64,000 bases of DNA. It comes from Paracoxiella cheracis. Lineage in GTDB: Bacteria > Pseudomonadota > Gammaproteobacteria > Coxiellales > Coxiellaceae. The position numbers were made by a program, and so were the translations under genes. The notes under the pieces are model-generated. The model ran no database searches, was not told the DNA's origin, and saw only the letters and a program-made list of their open reading frames with translations. Positions within the stretch are counted from its first letter, which is position 1. Each line of letters starts with the position of its first letter. Location: positions 744,001 to 808,000 of the forward strand of contig NZ_CP186485.1 in assembly GCF_049348705.1 (NCBI RefSeq). Direction: 5' to 3'. Shown piece after piece: positions 7,582 to 14,973 of the stretch.

Positions 7582-8046
7582 TTAGAATGGTATATCCTCA
7601 TCGAAATTCCCATTGTCTATTTGTCGTGACGCGGTAGCTGAATTCGTTTGTACCTTTTTTACTGTGTCACCTGCAATATAATCTTTAACACCCATACGAT
7701 CTTTATAATCAGGGTTTTTAGATTTCTGCCACGCCAGTTCACAGCGACCTTTTTTATTGTCATAGTTCGCTGCATACGTTTCGCCTCGCTCATAGACTTC
7801 GGGTTCACCGACCGCATCCCAAAAATGTTTGAGCTTATAAGCCACTTTCGAATCAGGAACGAGATAATCGGTAACAAATCCAACTGCACCGGTAGCATCG
7901 GTGACCTCGAGCGTCAACTTAAACATTTCGTTTCCTGCTCCTGAAACTTCCTCGGACACTTCTTTAACAAGAAAGGTGGCTGGGCCTTCTTCAAGTTTTC
8001 GTTTCAAATCATCCAGTTCTTCTTCGGTATAGACACGGTGTTGCAT
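7582..8046 (-). CDS. Phage single-strand DNA-binding-like protein (DUF669 type)
   Basis: This 154-residue protein has the layout of DUF669 proteins: FLVKEVSEEVSGAGNEMFKL, then TDYLVPDSKVAYKLKHFWDAVGE, then WQKSKNPDYKDRMGVKDYI. It ends in FDEDIPF, the acidic hydrophobic tip used by SSB proteins to recruit partners. It likely coats single-stranded DNA during phage recombination or replication. It is the last gene of the YqaJ-RecT-SSB set, 17 bases after recT and followed by a terminator. Confidence 0.82.
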   Translation of the reverse strand: MQHRVYTEEELDDLKRKLEEGPATFLVKEVSEEVSGAGNEMFKLTLEVTDATGAVGFVTDYLVPDSKVAYKLKHFWDAVGEPEVYERGETYAANYDNKKGRCELAWQKSKNPDYKDRMGVKDYIAGDTVKKVQTNSATASRQIDNGNFDEDIPF

Positions 8047-8063
8047 TTTATTGTCTCCTGTAG

Positions 8064-8933
8064 TTAAGCGGCTTTCGCCATGGTGTTAGCTGAGGAATCT
8101 TTTGCTTTCAGCTCATCGACCAATGCTTGCGCGCGGTCAACGGGCTTTTCTACTGGCGTTGATTCGACTGTTTTTTCTGGATATTTTTTATCAATCCAAT
8201 TGAGACAGCCTTGGGTTTGCTTCGCATTGAGCTCATTAATGCTGCTGACATGAGCGGCATCTATCCAGCGCTGCACGACTGAGTCATGAATACGATGGAG
8301 CTTAATAAGTTGCTGTAATCGCGCATTAGCCTTGCTCTCGTTGGGTGTAACAGGCTCAACAGATTCGTCAATATAAGTTGCTTCAATCGCAGGGCTTGCG
8401 TCTGCTGTTGATGCAACATTTTTAATGGGGCGGTAATCTTCAACTTCTTCGCGCACTTGCAATCCCTTTAAAGCATCGGGAAACACATCACGAATCGCAA
8501 AAGCTCGAGCACGCATTTGTAGCATACGTTCAGGATAGGTTAGCCAGACATTTTTACCCCACAATCCAGCGCGTTCTGCATCCGCTTTGCTGAACGTTTT
8601 CGTATGAGGGGATTGGTTTTTGCGTTTAACGGTACAGGTAGCGACATTATTTTTTATGGTTTCCTGAATATCTTCAAATTCGGGATGACTTTTGACTAAG
8701 GCCAATAGCGTATCGCCCCAAATACAATAACGTCCATTAATAAAGGCAATGTTCTGTAGCGATTGCACATAATCCAATCCCAAATTAGCCCCGATCACCA
8801 TCGCGCAAAAAACTTCTGCGGGCTTGCCTCTAAATTCCTTTGGTACAAAACTGGTTTTTGCTAGCATCTCAGCGATGCTTTTTGCATCATCAAAATTCTG
8901 TGGTTGGTAAACTTGTAATAATTGATTATTCAT
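8064..8933 (-). CDS. recT: RecT-family single-strand annealing protein
   Basis: I take the ATG at 8933 (AGGGAGAAGTATT upstream), giving 289 residues. The core has the RecT signature: CAMVIGANLGLDYVQSLQ, then NIAFINGRYCIWGDTLLALV, then WLTYPERMLQMRARAFAIRD. Such proteins anneal single strands made by the partner exonuclease encoded directly upstream. The C terminus is Ala/Lys/Glu-rich and probably flexible. It lies between the exonuclease and the SSB-like gene, the usual three-part phage recombination module. Confidence 0.88.
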   Translation of the reverse strand: MNNQLLQVYQPQNFDDAKSIAEMLAKTSFVPKEFRGKPAEVFCAMVIGANLGLDYVQSLQNIAFINGRYCIWGDTLLALVKSHPEFEDIQETIKNNVATCTVKRKNQSPHTKTFSKADAERAGLWGKNVWLTYPERMLQMRARAFAIRDVFPDALKGLQVREEVEDYRPIKNVASTADASPAIEATYIDESVEPVTPNESKANARLQQLIKLHRIHDSVVQRWIDAAHVSSINELNAKQTQGCLNWIDKKYPEKTVESTPVEKPVDRAQALVDELKAKDSSANTMAKAA

Positions 8934-8949
8934 AATACTTCTCCCTATT

Positions 8950-9852
8950 TTATTTGACGCAAAATGCCCGTGTGGGTTCACGCCTCAATTGATACTGCTT
9001 AAATAAATCGGGATTCGTTTTTTTGAGCGCTTGACTATCAAAATAAGCAGCGCCTTTGCGCTCCCGATAGGTAGCGAGTGTTACGCCTTCTGAATCGACT
9101 AAGCGTTCATGACCTTCCATGCAAACAACTAAGCGATCTTTAAGTTTGGCTTCCTCTTCTTTGAGTGCTTTATTTTGTGCCTTTATAGCTTTATAACGCT
9201 CAAGTGCTTGTTGAGCTTCGCTGTCAGCAACCTTGGCTTCCCACTGAAGGGATTTATACAATCGTTTGCAGTCTTCTGCATTGATAGGTTCTGGTGGAAT
9301 ACGCTTAAGTACGAAATCATTCCAAAACCTCACAGCACGTTCTTCAATAATCGCCTCTAACTCAGCATTGCGTTGATACGTATAAATCACATGTTCACAA
9401 CTTTCGCGAAAAAAGACCGCGACATCGACTTTCTCAGCATCGGCAATACTGGCATAATGCGCGACTTGGAACAGGTAGGCCTCAGGAATCTCATTCGTAC
9501 CAGGCTCACCCCAAAGAGGAGAGCGTGACGCCGTTTTGCATTCAATAATAATGTTACTGTTTTTGACTTTGCCGTCGATATTGGCAAAAAGGAAATCGTA
9601 TTGGGGATGGTAGAGCGTATCGCAATCGCTTAGGATTTCGCAGCGTTGACTTTGCTCATAGTGCCGAATAATAATCGGCTCAAAATCCTGTCCAAACTGC
9701 ATGAATGCATTAGACTCATCAACAATAGCGTCACTTGTTTTTTCCTCGTACACATCAAGTGGTGTTTTGTAGCGAGAAAATCCTAAAATGGCACCAATAT
9801 CCGTACCCCCTAAACCGTTTTTTCGTTGTTTTTTTTGTGCCTCGGTCAGCAT
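8950..9852 (-). CDS. YqaJ-like phage exonuclease
   Basis: This 300-residue protein is a lambda-exonuclease-type (YqaJ) nuclease. It begins with GLGGTDIGAILGFSRYKTP, has the catalytic D-E-x-K region as FANIDGKVKNSNIIIECKT, and then Gln in EAYLFQVAHYASI. It resects double-stranded DNA 5' to 3' to make substrates for RecT. A coiled-coil segment follows (about residues 210-255). It lies 16 bases upstream of recT, 12 after a small gene, with AGGAGATTCATC before its ATG. Confidence 0.88.
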   Translation of the reverse strand: MLTEAQKKQRKNGLGGTDIGAILGFSRYKTPLDVYEEKTSDAIVDESNAFMQFGQDFEPIIIRHYEQSQRCEILSDCDTLYHPQYDFLFANIDGKVKNSNIIIECKTASRSPLWGEPGTNEIPEAYLFQVAHYASIADAEKVDVAVFFRESCEHVIYTYQRNAELEAIIEERAVRFWNDFVLKRIPPEPINAEDCKRLYKSLQWEAKVADSEAQQALERYKAIKAQNKALKEEEAKLKDRLVVCMEGHERLVDSEGVTLATYRERKGAAYFDSQALKKTNPDLFKQYQLRREPTRAFCVK

Positions 9853-9864
9853 GATGAATCTCCT

Positions 9865-10002
9865 TTATGCCTGATGAATAATCCCAATAAACTGATGGGC
9901 TATTTTTTTAATATCACGGCGATAGCGAAACCACCGCGTCCATGGGTATTCTTTTTTTAACCGCTGTTCAGCAGTTACCTGATCTTTCATAAAGCGTTCC
10001 AT
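9865..10002 (-). CDS. Small basic phage-island protein
   Basis: A 45-codon frame begins at an ATG with CAGGAGAAAAAAG upstream and ends 12 bases before the exonuclease gene. The product is very basic and aromatic (KKEYPWTRWFRYRRDIKK). It overlaps the csrA 3' end by 35 bases in another frame. The ribosome site and tight packing support a gene; function is unknown. Confidence 0.55.
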   Translation of the reverse strand: MERFMKDQVTAEQRLKKEYPWTRWFRYRRDIKKIAHQFIGIIHQA

Positions 10003-10183
10003 TTTCTTTTTTCTCCTGATTTTTTAAGTAAATCTCTTCTCGGTGCACAGGGATATCCCTAGGGGCACTAATGCCTAACCGGACATAACATCCATAATGA
10101 TGTTGTTCGACATCCAGCACGGTGACCGTGACTTCATCGCCTATTTTTATTCGTTCACCGATTCGTCGGCCTAGAATTAGCAT
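9968..10183 (-). CDS. csrA: CsrA-family RNA-binding regulator encoded on the island
   Basis: Starting at the ATG at 10183 (AAGGAGAGACAG upstream), this gives 71 residues beginning MLILGRRIGERIKIGDEVTV and containing SAPRDIPVHREEIY, the core CsrA sequence with the RNA-binding VHREEIY. CsrA dimers bind GGA motifs near ribosome sites to repress or stabilise mRNAs. Compared with usual ~61-residue CsrA it has a short insertion (EQHHYGCY) in the central strand region and a longer tail. A longer upstream frame is a read-through of the previous gene region. Mobile-element CsrA paralogues are known in Legionella integrative elements. Confidence 0.9.
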   Translation of the reverse strand: MLILGRRIGERIKIGDEVTVTVLDVEQHHYGCYVRLGISAPRDIPVHREEIYLKNQEKKENGTLYERSGNC

Positions 10184-10193
10184 CTGTCTCTCC

Positions 10194-10658
10194 TTAGGCG
10201 GCCAAGCGCTCTTTGTGGTATTCGATGGCCGCGTCTGCTGCGCGCTCTTTTTGGATTTCGCTATCTGCATCGAGTGCTTCATCAATGGCATTGCGCGCAG
10301 CAGCAATATCGTCTTCGAGTTCGCCGATCTTGTGGCGCAAACTCTCTACCTCAGGAATATCTGCATAGGCTGTCATTCCGTCCATGCGTTGATAGGTGTT
10401 TTGGACAGCGTTCCACAATAAATCCAAGAGCTTGTGGCCATCATTCTCAATATCAAAATCGACTTTTGCTCGCGTTAACTGAAATAACAGTTTGGATGGC
10501 GAGTTGAATTTTTCTTGAAGCAGTCGAATGCGCTGATGCAAAAAATAAATCTCAAAAGCCATGCGCGCATCGGCATCTTCTGTTTGGTTATAATGATCAA
10601 AAATAGCTTGTGAATTACTACTGTCGTAGGCTTCTACTAATGTGAATGAATCTTTCAT
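10194..10658 (-). CDS. Unknown coiled-coil phage-island protein
   Basis: This 154-residue acidic protein is rich in predicted helix, with a heptad-like segment (VESLRHKIGELEDDIAAARN, about residues 103-122). No family is recognised. It lies between the antirepressor and csrA with short gaps (16 and 10 bases) and an AGGGAGACAACC site before its ATG, so it is co-transcribed. Confidence 0.65.
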   Translation of the reverse strand: MKDSFTLVEAYDSSNSQAIFDHYNQTEDADARMAFEIYFLHQRIRLLQEKFNSPSKLLFQLTRAKVDFDIENDGHKLLDLLWNAVQNTYQRMDGMTAYADIPEVESLRHKIGELEDDIAAARNAIDEALDADSEIQKERAADAAIEYHKERLAA

Positions 10659-10674
10659 GGTTGTCTCCCTGTGA

Positions 10675-11286
10675 TTAATGGTTGGTTCCGATTAAAAATT
10701 GAGTGTGGTATTTTTCTTCGAGTTCTTGTCGCGTTGCATCGGCAATCTTGAGTAAATTAATTGCTTCATTGAGTAAATGCATTGCAGCATCAACTCGGTT
10801 CCACAGATTTGCTAAATCAACGCGTGACATTAAAATCATTTGCTGATTAATCGCATCAGTAATCGTTTGAATTAATGGAGTCACATCGGTAGTGAGCGCC
10901 AGATTTTTTTGAGCCGGCGCTGTATTAGCGTTTTTGGATTGCCAGTAATGAAACAAGGCTTGGTAGCATTCTTTCTTGTAGAGCAGCACTGCTTCTCTAG
11001 CTTGTGCATTTCGGATACGGCGGTCATTAATAGTGAACAACCAGCCGTTGAGCATGTCTAGTGGGAGTAAAATCATTTTTCGTAGTTTGCCGTCTTCAGC
11101 AACCGTTCTTGTTACACGAACGGTTGAGCGTAAGACCGCATCACGCTTGCTTCTTTCAAATTGACTACCCCAAGCCAGACCTAAAATTTCACATATAGGG
11201 CGAACTGCAGCATGGGGTTTACTATCAATTAAGCAGGTTGGAATGCTAGTTCCGTGAAAGGGAACCATAGAGACGGTTGTGTCCAT
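10675..11286 (-). CDS. Phage antirepressor (P22_AR_N type)
   Basis: This 203-residue protein has an N-terminal antirepressor domain: MVPFHGTSIPTCLIDSKPHA, then VRPICEILGLAWGSQFERSK, then ILLPLDMLNGWLFTIND. A helical C-terminal half follows. Such proteins inactivate phage repressors and trigger lytic functions. An IS256 element is inserted exactly 8 bp (its target duplication) before the ATG. This removes the native ribosome-binding site (AGGAAA), which now lies at 2687-2692 on the far side of the inversion. Expression is therefore probably lost or altered. In the ancestral order it follows the structured leader and the 2402 frame. Confidence 0.85.
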   Translation of the reverse strand: MDTTVSMVPFHGTSIPTCLIDSKPHAAVRPICEILGLAWGSQFERSKRDAVLRSTVRVTRTVAEDGKLRKMILLPLDMLNGWLFTINDRRIRNAQAREAVLLYKKECYQALFHYWQSKNANTAPAQKNLALTTDVTPLIQTITDAINQQMILMSRVDLANLWNRVDAAMHLLNEAINLLKIADATRQELEEKYHTQFLIGTNH

Positions 11287-11366
11287 GATGGATTGGGTCT
11301 GTAAATAAGATTGTGTAAATGCGATAGTCAGGGAAAGGTCGTTAAAATTATACGGAGTCTTTGACT

Positions 11367-12641
11367 ATGGCAATGAAAACCAATAAATTAGATCCACAGG
11401 TTGTGGAATATTTTCTCAAACATACCAAGACCGCATCTGATATTTTCGGTGATACTGGTTTGTTAAAGGAGTTAAAAAAGGCACTGACGGAGCGTATTCT
11501 GGAAGGGGAGCTGACGGACGCGCTGGGTTATGCAAAACACGAAGTGTCTGGCAACAATAGTGGTAATTCCCGCAATGGGCACAGCCAAAAAACGATCAAA
11601 ACAACAGATGGCGAGATGACCATTGAGGTTCCTCGTGATCGTAACAATGAGTTTGTACCGCAATTGATTCCAAAACATCAAACCCGCTTTGATGATTTGG
11701 ATGACAAAATTATGAGTCTTTATGCACGGGGTATGACTACCCGTGATATTCAAGATCAGTTGAAAGATTTGTATGGCACAACTATTTGTTCGAGTCTCAT
11801 TTCTACAGTAACCAACGAAGTGATTGAAGAAGTGAAGGCTTGGCAAAGTCGTCCGTTGGACAAGGTGTATCCGATTGTGTATTTGGACGCTTTAGTGATT
11901 AAAGTGCAGCAAGATAAAAAGGTTATCAATAAGGCATTGTATTTGGCTTTAGGAATTAATATCGATGGGCAAAAAGAATTGCTAGGTATTTGGATTAGCC
12001 AAAATGAGGGCGCTAAATTCTGGTTGAATGTATTAACGGAGTTAAAAAATCGAGGCCTAGAAGATATCCTGATTTGTTGCGTTGACGGGCTAACGGGCTT
12101 TCCTGATGCGATTGGCGCTGTGTATCCTAACACTCAAGTACAGCTTTGCCAAGCGTGTCGCGATGCTCGTGATAGATTATTGCCATCCCTGTCAATAATC
12201 GACTCGCAATACGCGACAACTTAAATAGCCGCGGACGTCCTCGTCGCCCGCGCTCCGCGACCTCACGGCTCGACTACGCACGGGCTCTCAAATGACTTGA
12301 CGGCTCGTAAAGATTTTTTGCAGTCGCTTACGCTCGGCAAAAAATCCGAGCCTACCGCGGAATACGCGCCTTCGCTTCGCTCTCCATGGCGCGCATCGAT
12401 TGTACACATGGTGCGGAATTCATTGCGCTATGTGGGTTGGAAAAAGAAAAAAGAAGTGGCCGCTGACTTAAAAGCTATTTATTCGGCCAGTACGGTTGAA
12501 GAAGCAGAATTGGCGCTGACGAGTTTCTCTGAGAAATGGGATGCTGAATTTCCCTCGATTGCCAAAAGTTGGTTGACTCATTGGGAGCGCATTGTGCCAT
12601 TTTTTGCTTATCCGGCAGAAATTCGGAGGGTGATTTATACC
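11367..12641 (+). pseudogene. IS256-family transposase, N-terminal part, interrupted
   Basis: The frame starts at the ATG at 11367 and encodes MAMKTNKLDPQVVEYF onward. It includes a Zn-less N-terminal region with SGNNSGNSRNGHS, the IEVPRDRNNEFVPQLI segment, the first catalytic Asp in VYLDALVIKV and the second in ICCVDGLTGFPDAI. After TQVQLC at 12149 the 249-bp repeat intrudes and brings an in-frame stop. The transposase resumes at 12399 as IVHMVRNSLRYVGWKK and runs to EIRRVIYT at 12641, where IS4 begins. The C-terminal 68 residues are at 2831-3037 on the minus strand. Rejoined, it is a normal ~410-residue protein. Confidence 0.93.
12150..12398 (+). repeat. 249-bp hairpin-rich repeat, copy A (inside IS256 transposase)
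   Basis: It begins CAAGCGTGTCGCGATGCTCG and ends CATGGCGCGCATCG, identical to the three other copies. It is inserted between codons TGC and ATT of the transposase with no target duplication. Internal pairings include GATTATTG/CAATAATC, an enclosing GTCGCG/CGCGAC, GTCGC/GCGAC around the central GC-rich part, GATTTTTTGC/GCAAAAAATC and CGCGCC/GGCGCG near the right end. It carries stops in the gene frame (TAA at codon 25). A TTG-initiated frame inside runs out of the right end. Confidence 0.95.
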
Positions 12642-14362
12642 TTGGACTTTGGATAAATTTATAAAAATAATTAAAAATTGCTTGACATAGAAACCGAAAA
12701 AAAATTTTACGTTGTAAACAACGTTTGTTCGAAAAAATAAAATAAGGAACAAACGATGTTAGCGACAGAAAAACTAAAACAATTCCGTACATTCCTCTAC
12801 AACATCTTCCCCGCGCGACGCGATGCCAATATGAATTTACTCGATGCCCTTTCAAGCCATGGCCATCGCTGCAAAACACCCATAGAATTATGTGAATCGC
12901 CATACTTTGAACGTGAATACAGTAGTATTACCGATGCGATTAGCGATGGTTTGTCGGTAGCAAATTGTTGGGATAGCATGATGAAAATACAATATGAACA
13001 TGTGAGTCATAGCGATGACCGTGTGATCATTATTGCGGATACGACACCACAGTCGCGTCAAAGTGCACACTGTGTTGAAGATCGCCATGTGGTTTACAGC
13101 CCTAATCCAGCACCGGGTAACAAACCGATTACCATTGGACATGAATATTCAACGGTATCACTATTGCCCAATGATGGTGCAGCTCAAGAAAAGCATTGGT
13201 TAGTTCCACTGGATACGAGGCGCGTTAAAAGCGATGAAAAAGGCAATGTAGTTGGGATGCAGCAAATTAACCGTTGTATTGCAGACTTAGCGCTTACTCA
13301 TAAATTGGTGGTTAGCGTGGCTGATTCAAAATATGGTACAGAAGCTTGCCGTAAACTGGTTAGCGAAAATCCCAATTGGGTACATCTTTTCCGTTTTAAC
13401 AGTACCCGTAATGTTTTCGCGCCCGCATCAATAGAAGATAATACCTCAGGAAGTATAAAACGCTATGGTGATGCGATGAAACTAAACGACAGCACGACTC
13501 ACCGTGAATCCGATGAGATTGTGCAGCAACCCATTACAACCCGCAGTGGCAAAACTTACCAATTGGAGATTAAAATATGGCGTGACCAATTACTGCGTGG
13601 TTCAAAGCAATTTAAAGGATATGAGCATCCTGTTACTGTTGTGCAATTGGTTGCGGTTGATGCTAACGGTAAATCTTTATATAAAAATCCACTCTGGTTA
13701 GGACTCGCTGGTGAACGACGTAATGAAATCACAGCATTAGAAGCGTATCACTATTACGATAGACGCTATGACATTGAACACTACTTTCGTTTTGGTAAAG
13801 ACAAACTGTTATTTGACCGATACCAAACACCGGATGTTAAGCACGAAGAAGATTGGTGGCGGATGACAGCATTAGCGTATACGCAACTTTATCTAGCGAG
13901 GAATCTTGCCCCGATTTTACCGAAAAAATGGGAGCGGTATTTGCCGAGCTTCCAAGTGGATAACGAAAAACCATCAATAACTGCGACCCCTTCACAAACG
14001 CAACGGGGTTTTTCTACGGTGCTTGATACCGTTGGCACGCCTGCTAATCTCTGCAAACCACGCGGTAATCCGCAAGGCAGAACCAAAGGTGATACGCAGG
14101 GGAAACGCACGCGACATCCTGCTATTTTCAAAAATAGCAACTCAAAAATTAAAACGATTCAGAGGACTGAAGAAAAGACGCAAAACTCAGACCCTGAAAA
14201 AATAGAGGATTTGATTGGGATAGTAAAATCATGGTTGGATAAAATAAATTTTACACCTGAGCAATTCTACGAATTGCTGCAAAAAACAGCTTAAGATTTA
14301 GAAACTCACATTTTTTGATTATTGTCCTAACTGGCAAGGGATTTTATTTATCCAAAGTCCAA
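12642..14362 (+). mobile_element. IS4-type insertion sequence, copy 2
   Basis: This 1721-bp element has the same 17-bp inverted repeats as copy 1 but the opposite orientation. The left flank ends TATACC (12636-12641, IS256) and the right flank begins CATATG (14363-14368, integrase). Each of these 6-bp duplications has its partner beside copy 1, not beside copy 2. Confidence 0.95.
12756..14294 (+). CDS. IS4-family DDE transposase (copy 2)
   Basis: This 512-residue transposase is identical to copy 1 except Gln for Lys near residue 502. It has an intact DDE triad and the YREK signature around residue 340. The start ATG is preceded by AAATAAGGAACAAACG. The intact frame in both copies, with one base difference noticed, points to recent transposition or gene conversion. 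Expression probably comes from a promoter inside the left end, where TTGACA is seen at 12682-12687. Confidence 0.95.
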   Translation: MLATEKLKQFRTFLYNIFPARRDANMNLLDALSSHGHRCKTPIELCESPYFEREYSSITDAISDGLSVANCWDSMMKIQYEHVSHSDDRVIIIADTTPQSRQSAHCVEDRHVVYSPNPAPGNKPITIGHEYSTVSLLPNDGAAQEKHWLVPLDTRRVKSDEKGNVVGMQQINRCIADLALTHKLVVSVADSKYGTEACRKLVSENPNWVHLFRFNSTRNVFAPASIEDNTSGSIKRYGDAMKLNDSTTHRESDEIVQQPITTRSGKTYQLEIKIWRDQLLRGSKQFKGYEHPVTVVQLVAVDANGKSLYKNPLWLGLAGERRNEITALEAYHYYDRRYDIEHYFRFGKDKLLFDRYQTPDVKHEEDWWRMTALAYTQLYLARNLAPILPKKWERYLPSFQVDNEKPSITATPSQTQRGFSTVLDTVGTPANLCKPRGNPQGRTKGDTQGKRTRHPAIFKNSNSKIKTIQRTEEKTQNSDPEKIEDLIGIVKSWLDKINFTPEQFYELLQKTA

Positions 14363-14368
14363 CATATG

Positions 14369-14737
14369 GAGCGTGCTGATATTAAAGAAGAGGGGGTTCA
14401 TCTCAGAAGGGCGAAAGGTTCAAAAGATGAAGTGACATTATGGACATCTCGATTGGAAAAGGTGATACGAGCGGCAAAGCGGTATCATAAGGATGTCATC
14501 AGTTCGTACTTGATTCATGACAAAGATGGGCTGCCAATACAAGAAGAGGCGTTTACATCGGCTTGGCAGCGTTTGATGAAGAGGGCGCTCAAACATGGCT
14601 TGAAGGAGCGTTTTACGTTTCATGACATTAAGGCAAAGGGTGTTAGCGATCATGAAAAGAAACACAGCGGTCATCATTCTGACAGGATGAAGCGAGTTTA
14701 TGATCGTAAAGTTGAGCATATTGAGAGCACGCGATGA
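14369..14737 (+). pseudogene. Phage-type tyrosine integrase, C-terminal part
   Basis: This is the 122-residue C-terminal half of the integrase whose N-terminal half is at 4765-5403. It starts ERADIKEEGVHLRRAKGSKD directly after the CATATG duplication. The catalytic domain features are His-x-x-Lys in FTFHDIKAKGVSD, the HSGHHSDRMKRV box and the nucleophile Tyr in RVYDRK. The usual HxxR Arg appears as Lys. An upstream Met in this frame belongs to the IS4 end. It ends 93 bases from the 3' end of tRNA-Asn, the expected position for an integrase that uses that tRNA as its attachment site. Confidence 0.92.
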
Positions 14738-14830
14738 TGGTTTTTTAGGAATTTTTTTAGGAAAATCGCAGACGGCTAAAATACAAGCAAGGCGGAATTT
14801 ATTTAAAACATTGATTTATATATTGAATTT

Positions 14831-14905
<75 letters not shown>

Positions 14906-14973
14906 ACGGTGCTCGTTCGAGTTAAGAGCCGCTATGTTAGCGATGCTCGGTTCAAGCGTCAACCTATTCGCGC

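Larger units (their letters stand above)
11295..12641 (+). mobile_element. Left portion of the split IS256-family element (interrupted by the 249-bp repeat)
   Basis: The inverted repeat at 11295 (GGGTCTGTAAATAAG) matches the end at 2699, and the flank GATGGATT (11287-11294) is the 8-bp target duplication shared with that end. Excluding inserts, the element would be about 1437 bp. It is interrupted at 12150-12398 by the 249-bp repeat and at 12641 by IS4 copy 2, the latter as a result of the inversion. Confidence 0.93.

Noticed and set aside
9968..10306. 112-residue frame as the csrA protein
   Set aside because: The first 41 residues read through the previous gene and its spacer. The AAGGAGAG site at the internal ATG and the family start MLILGRR fix the start at 10183.
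12297..12656. Apparent 119-residue protein starting with the repeat and ending in IS256 transposase
   Set aside because: It is a chimera of the 249-bp repeat and the middle of a broken transposase, so it is annotated as pseudogene plus repeat.
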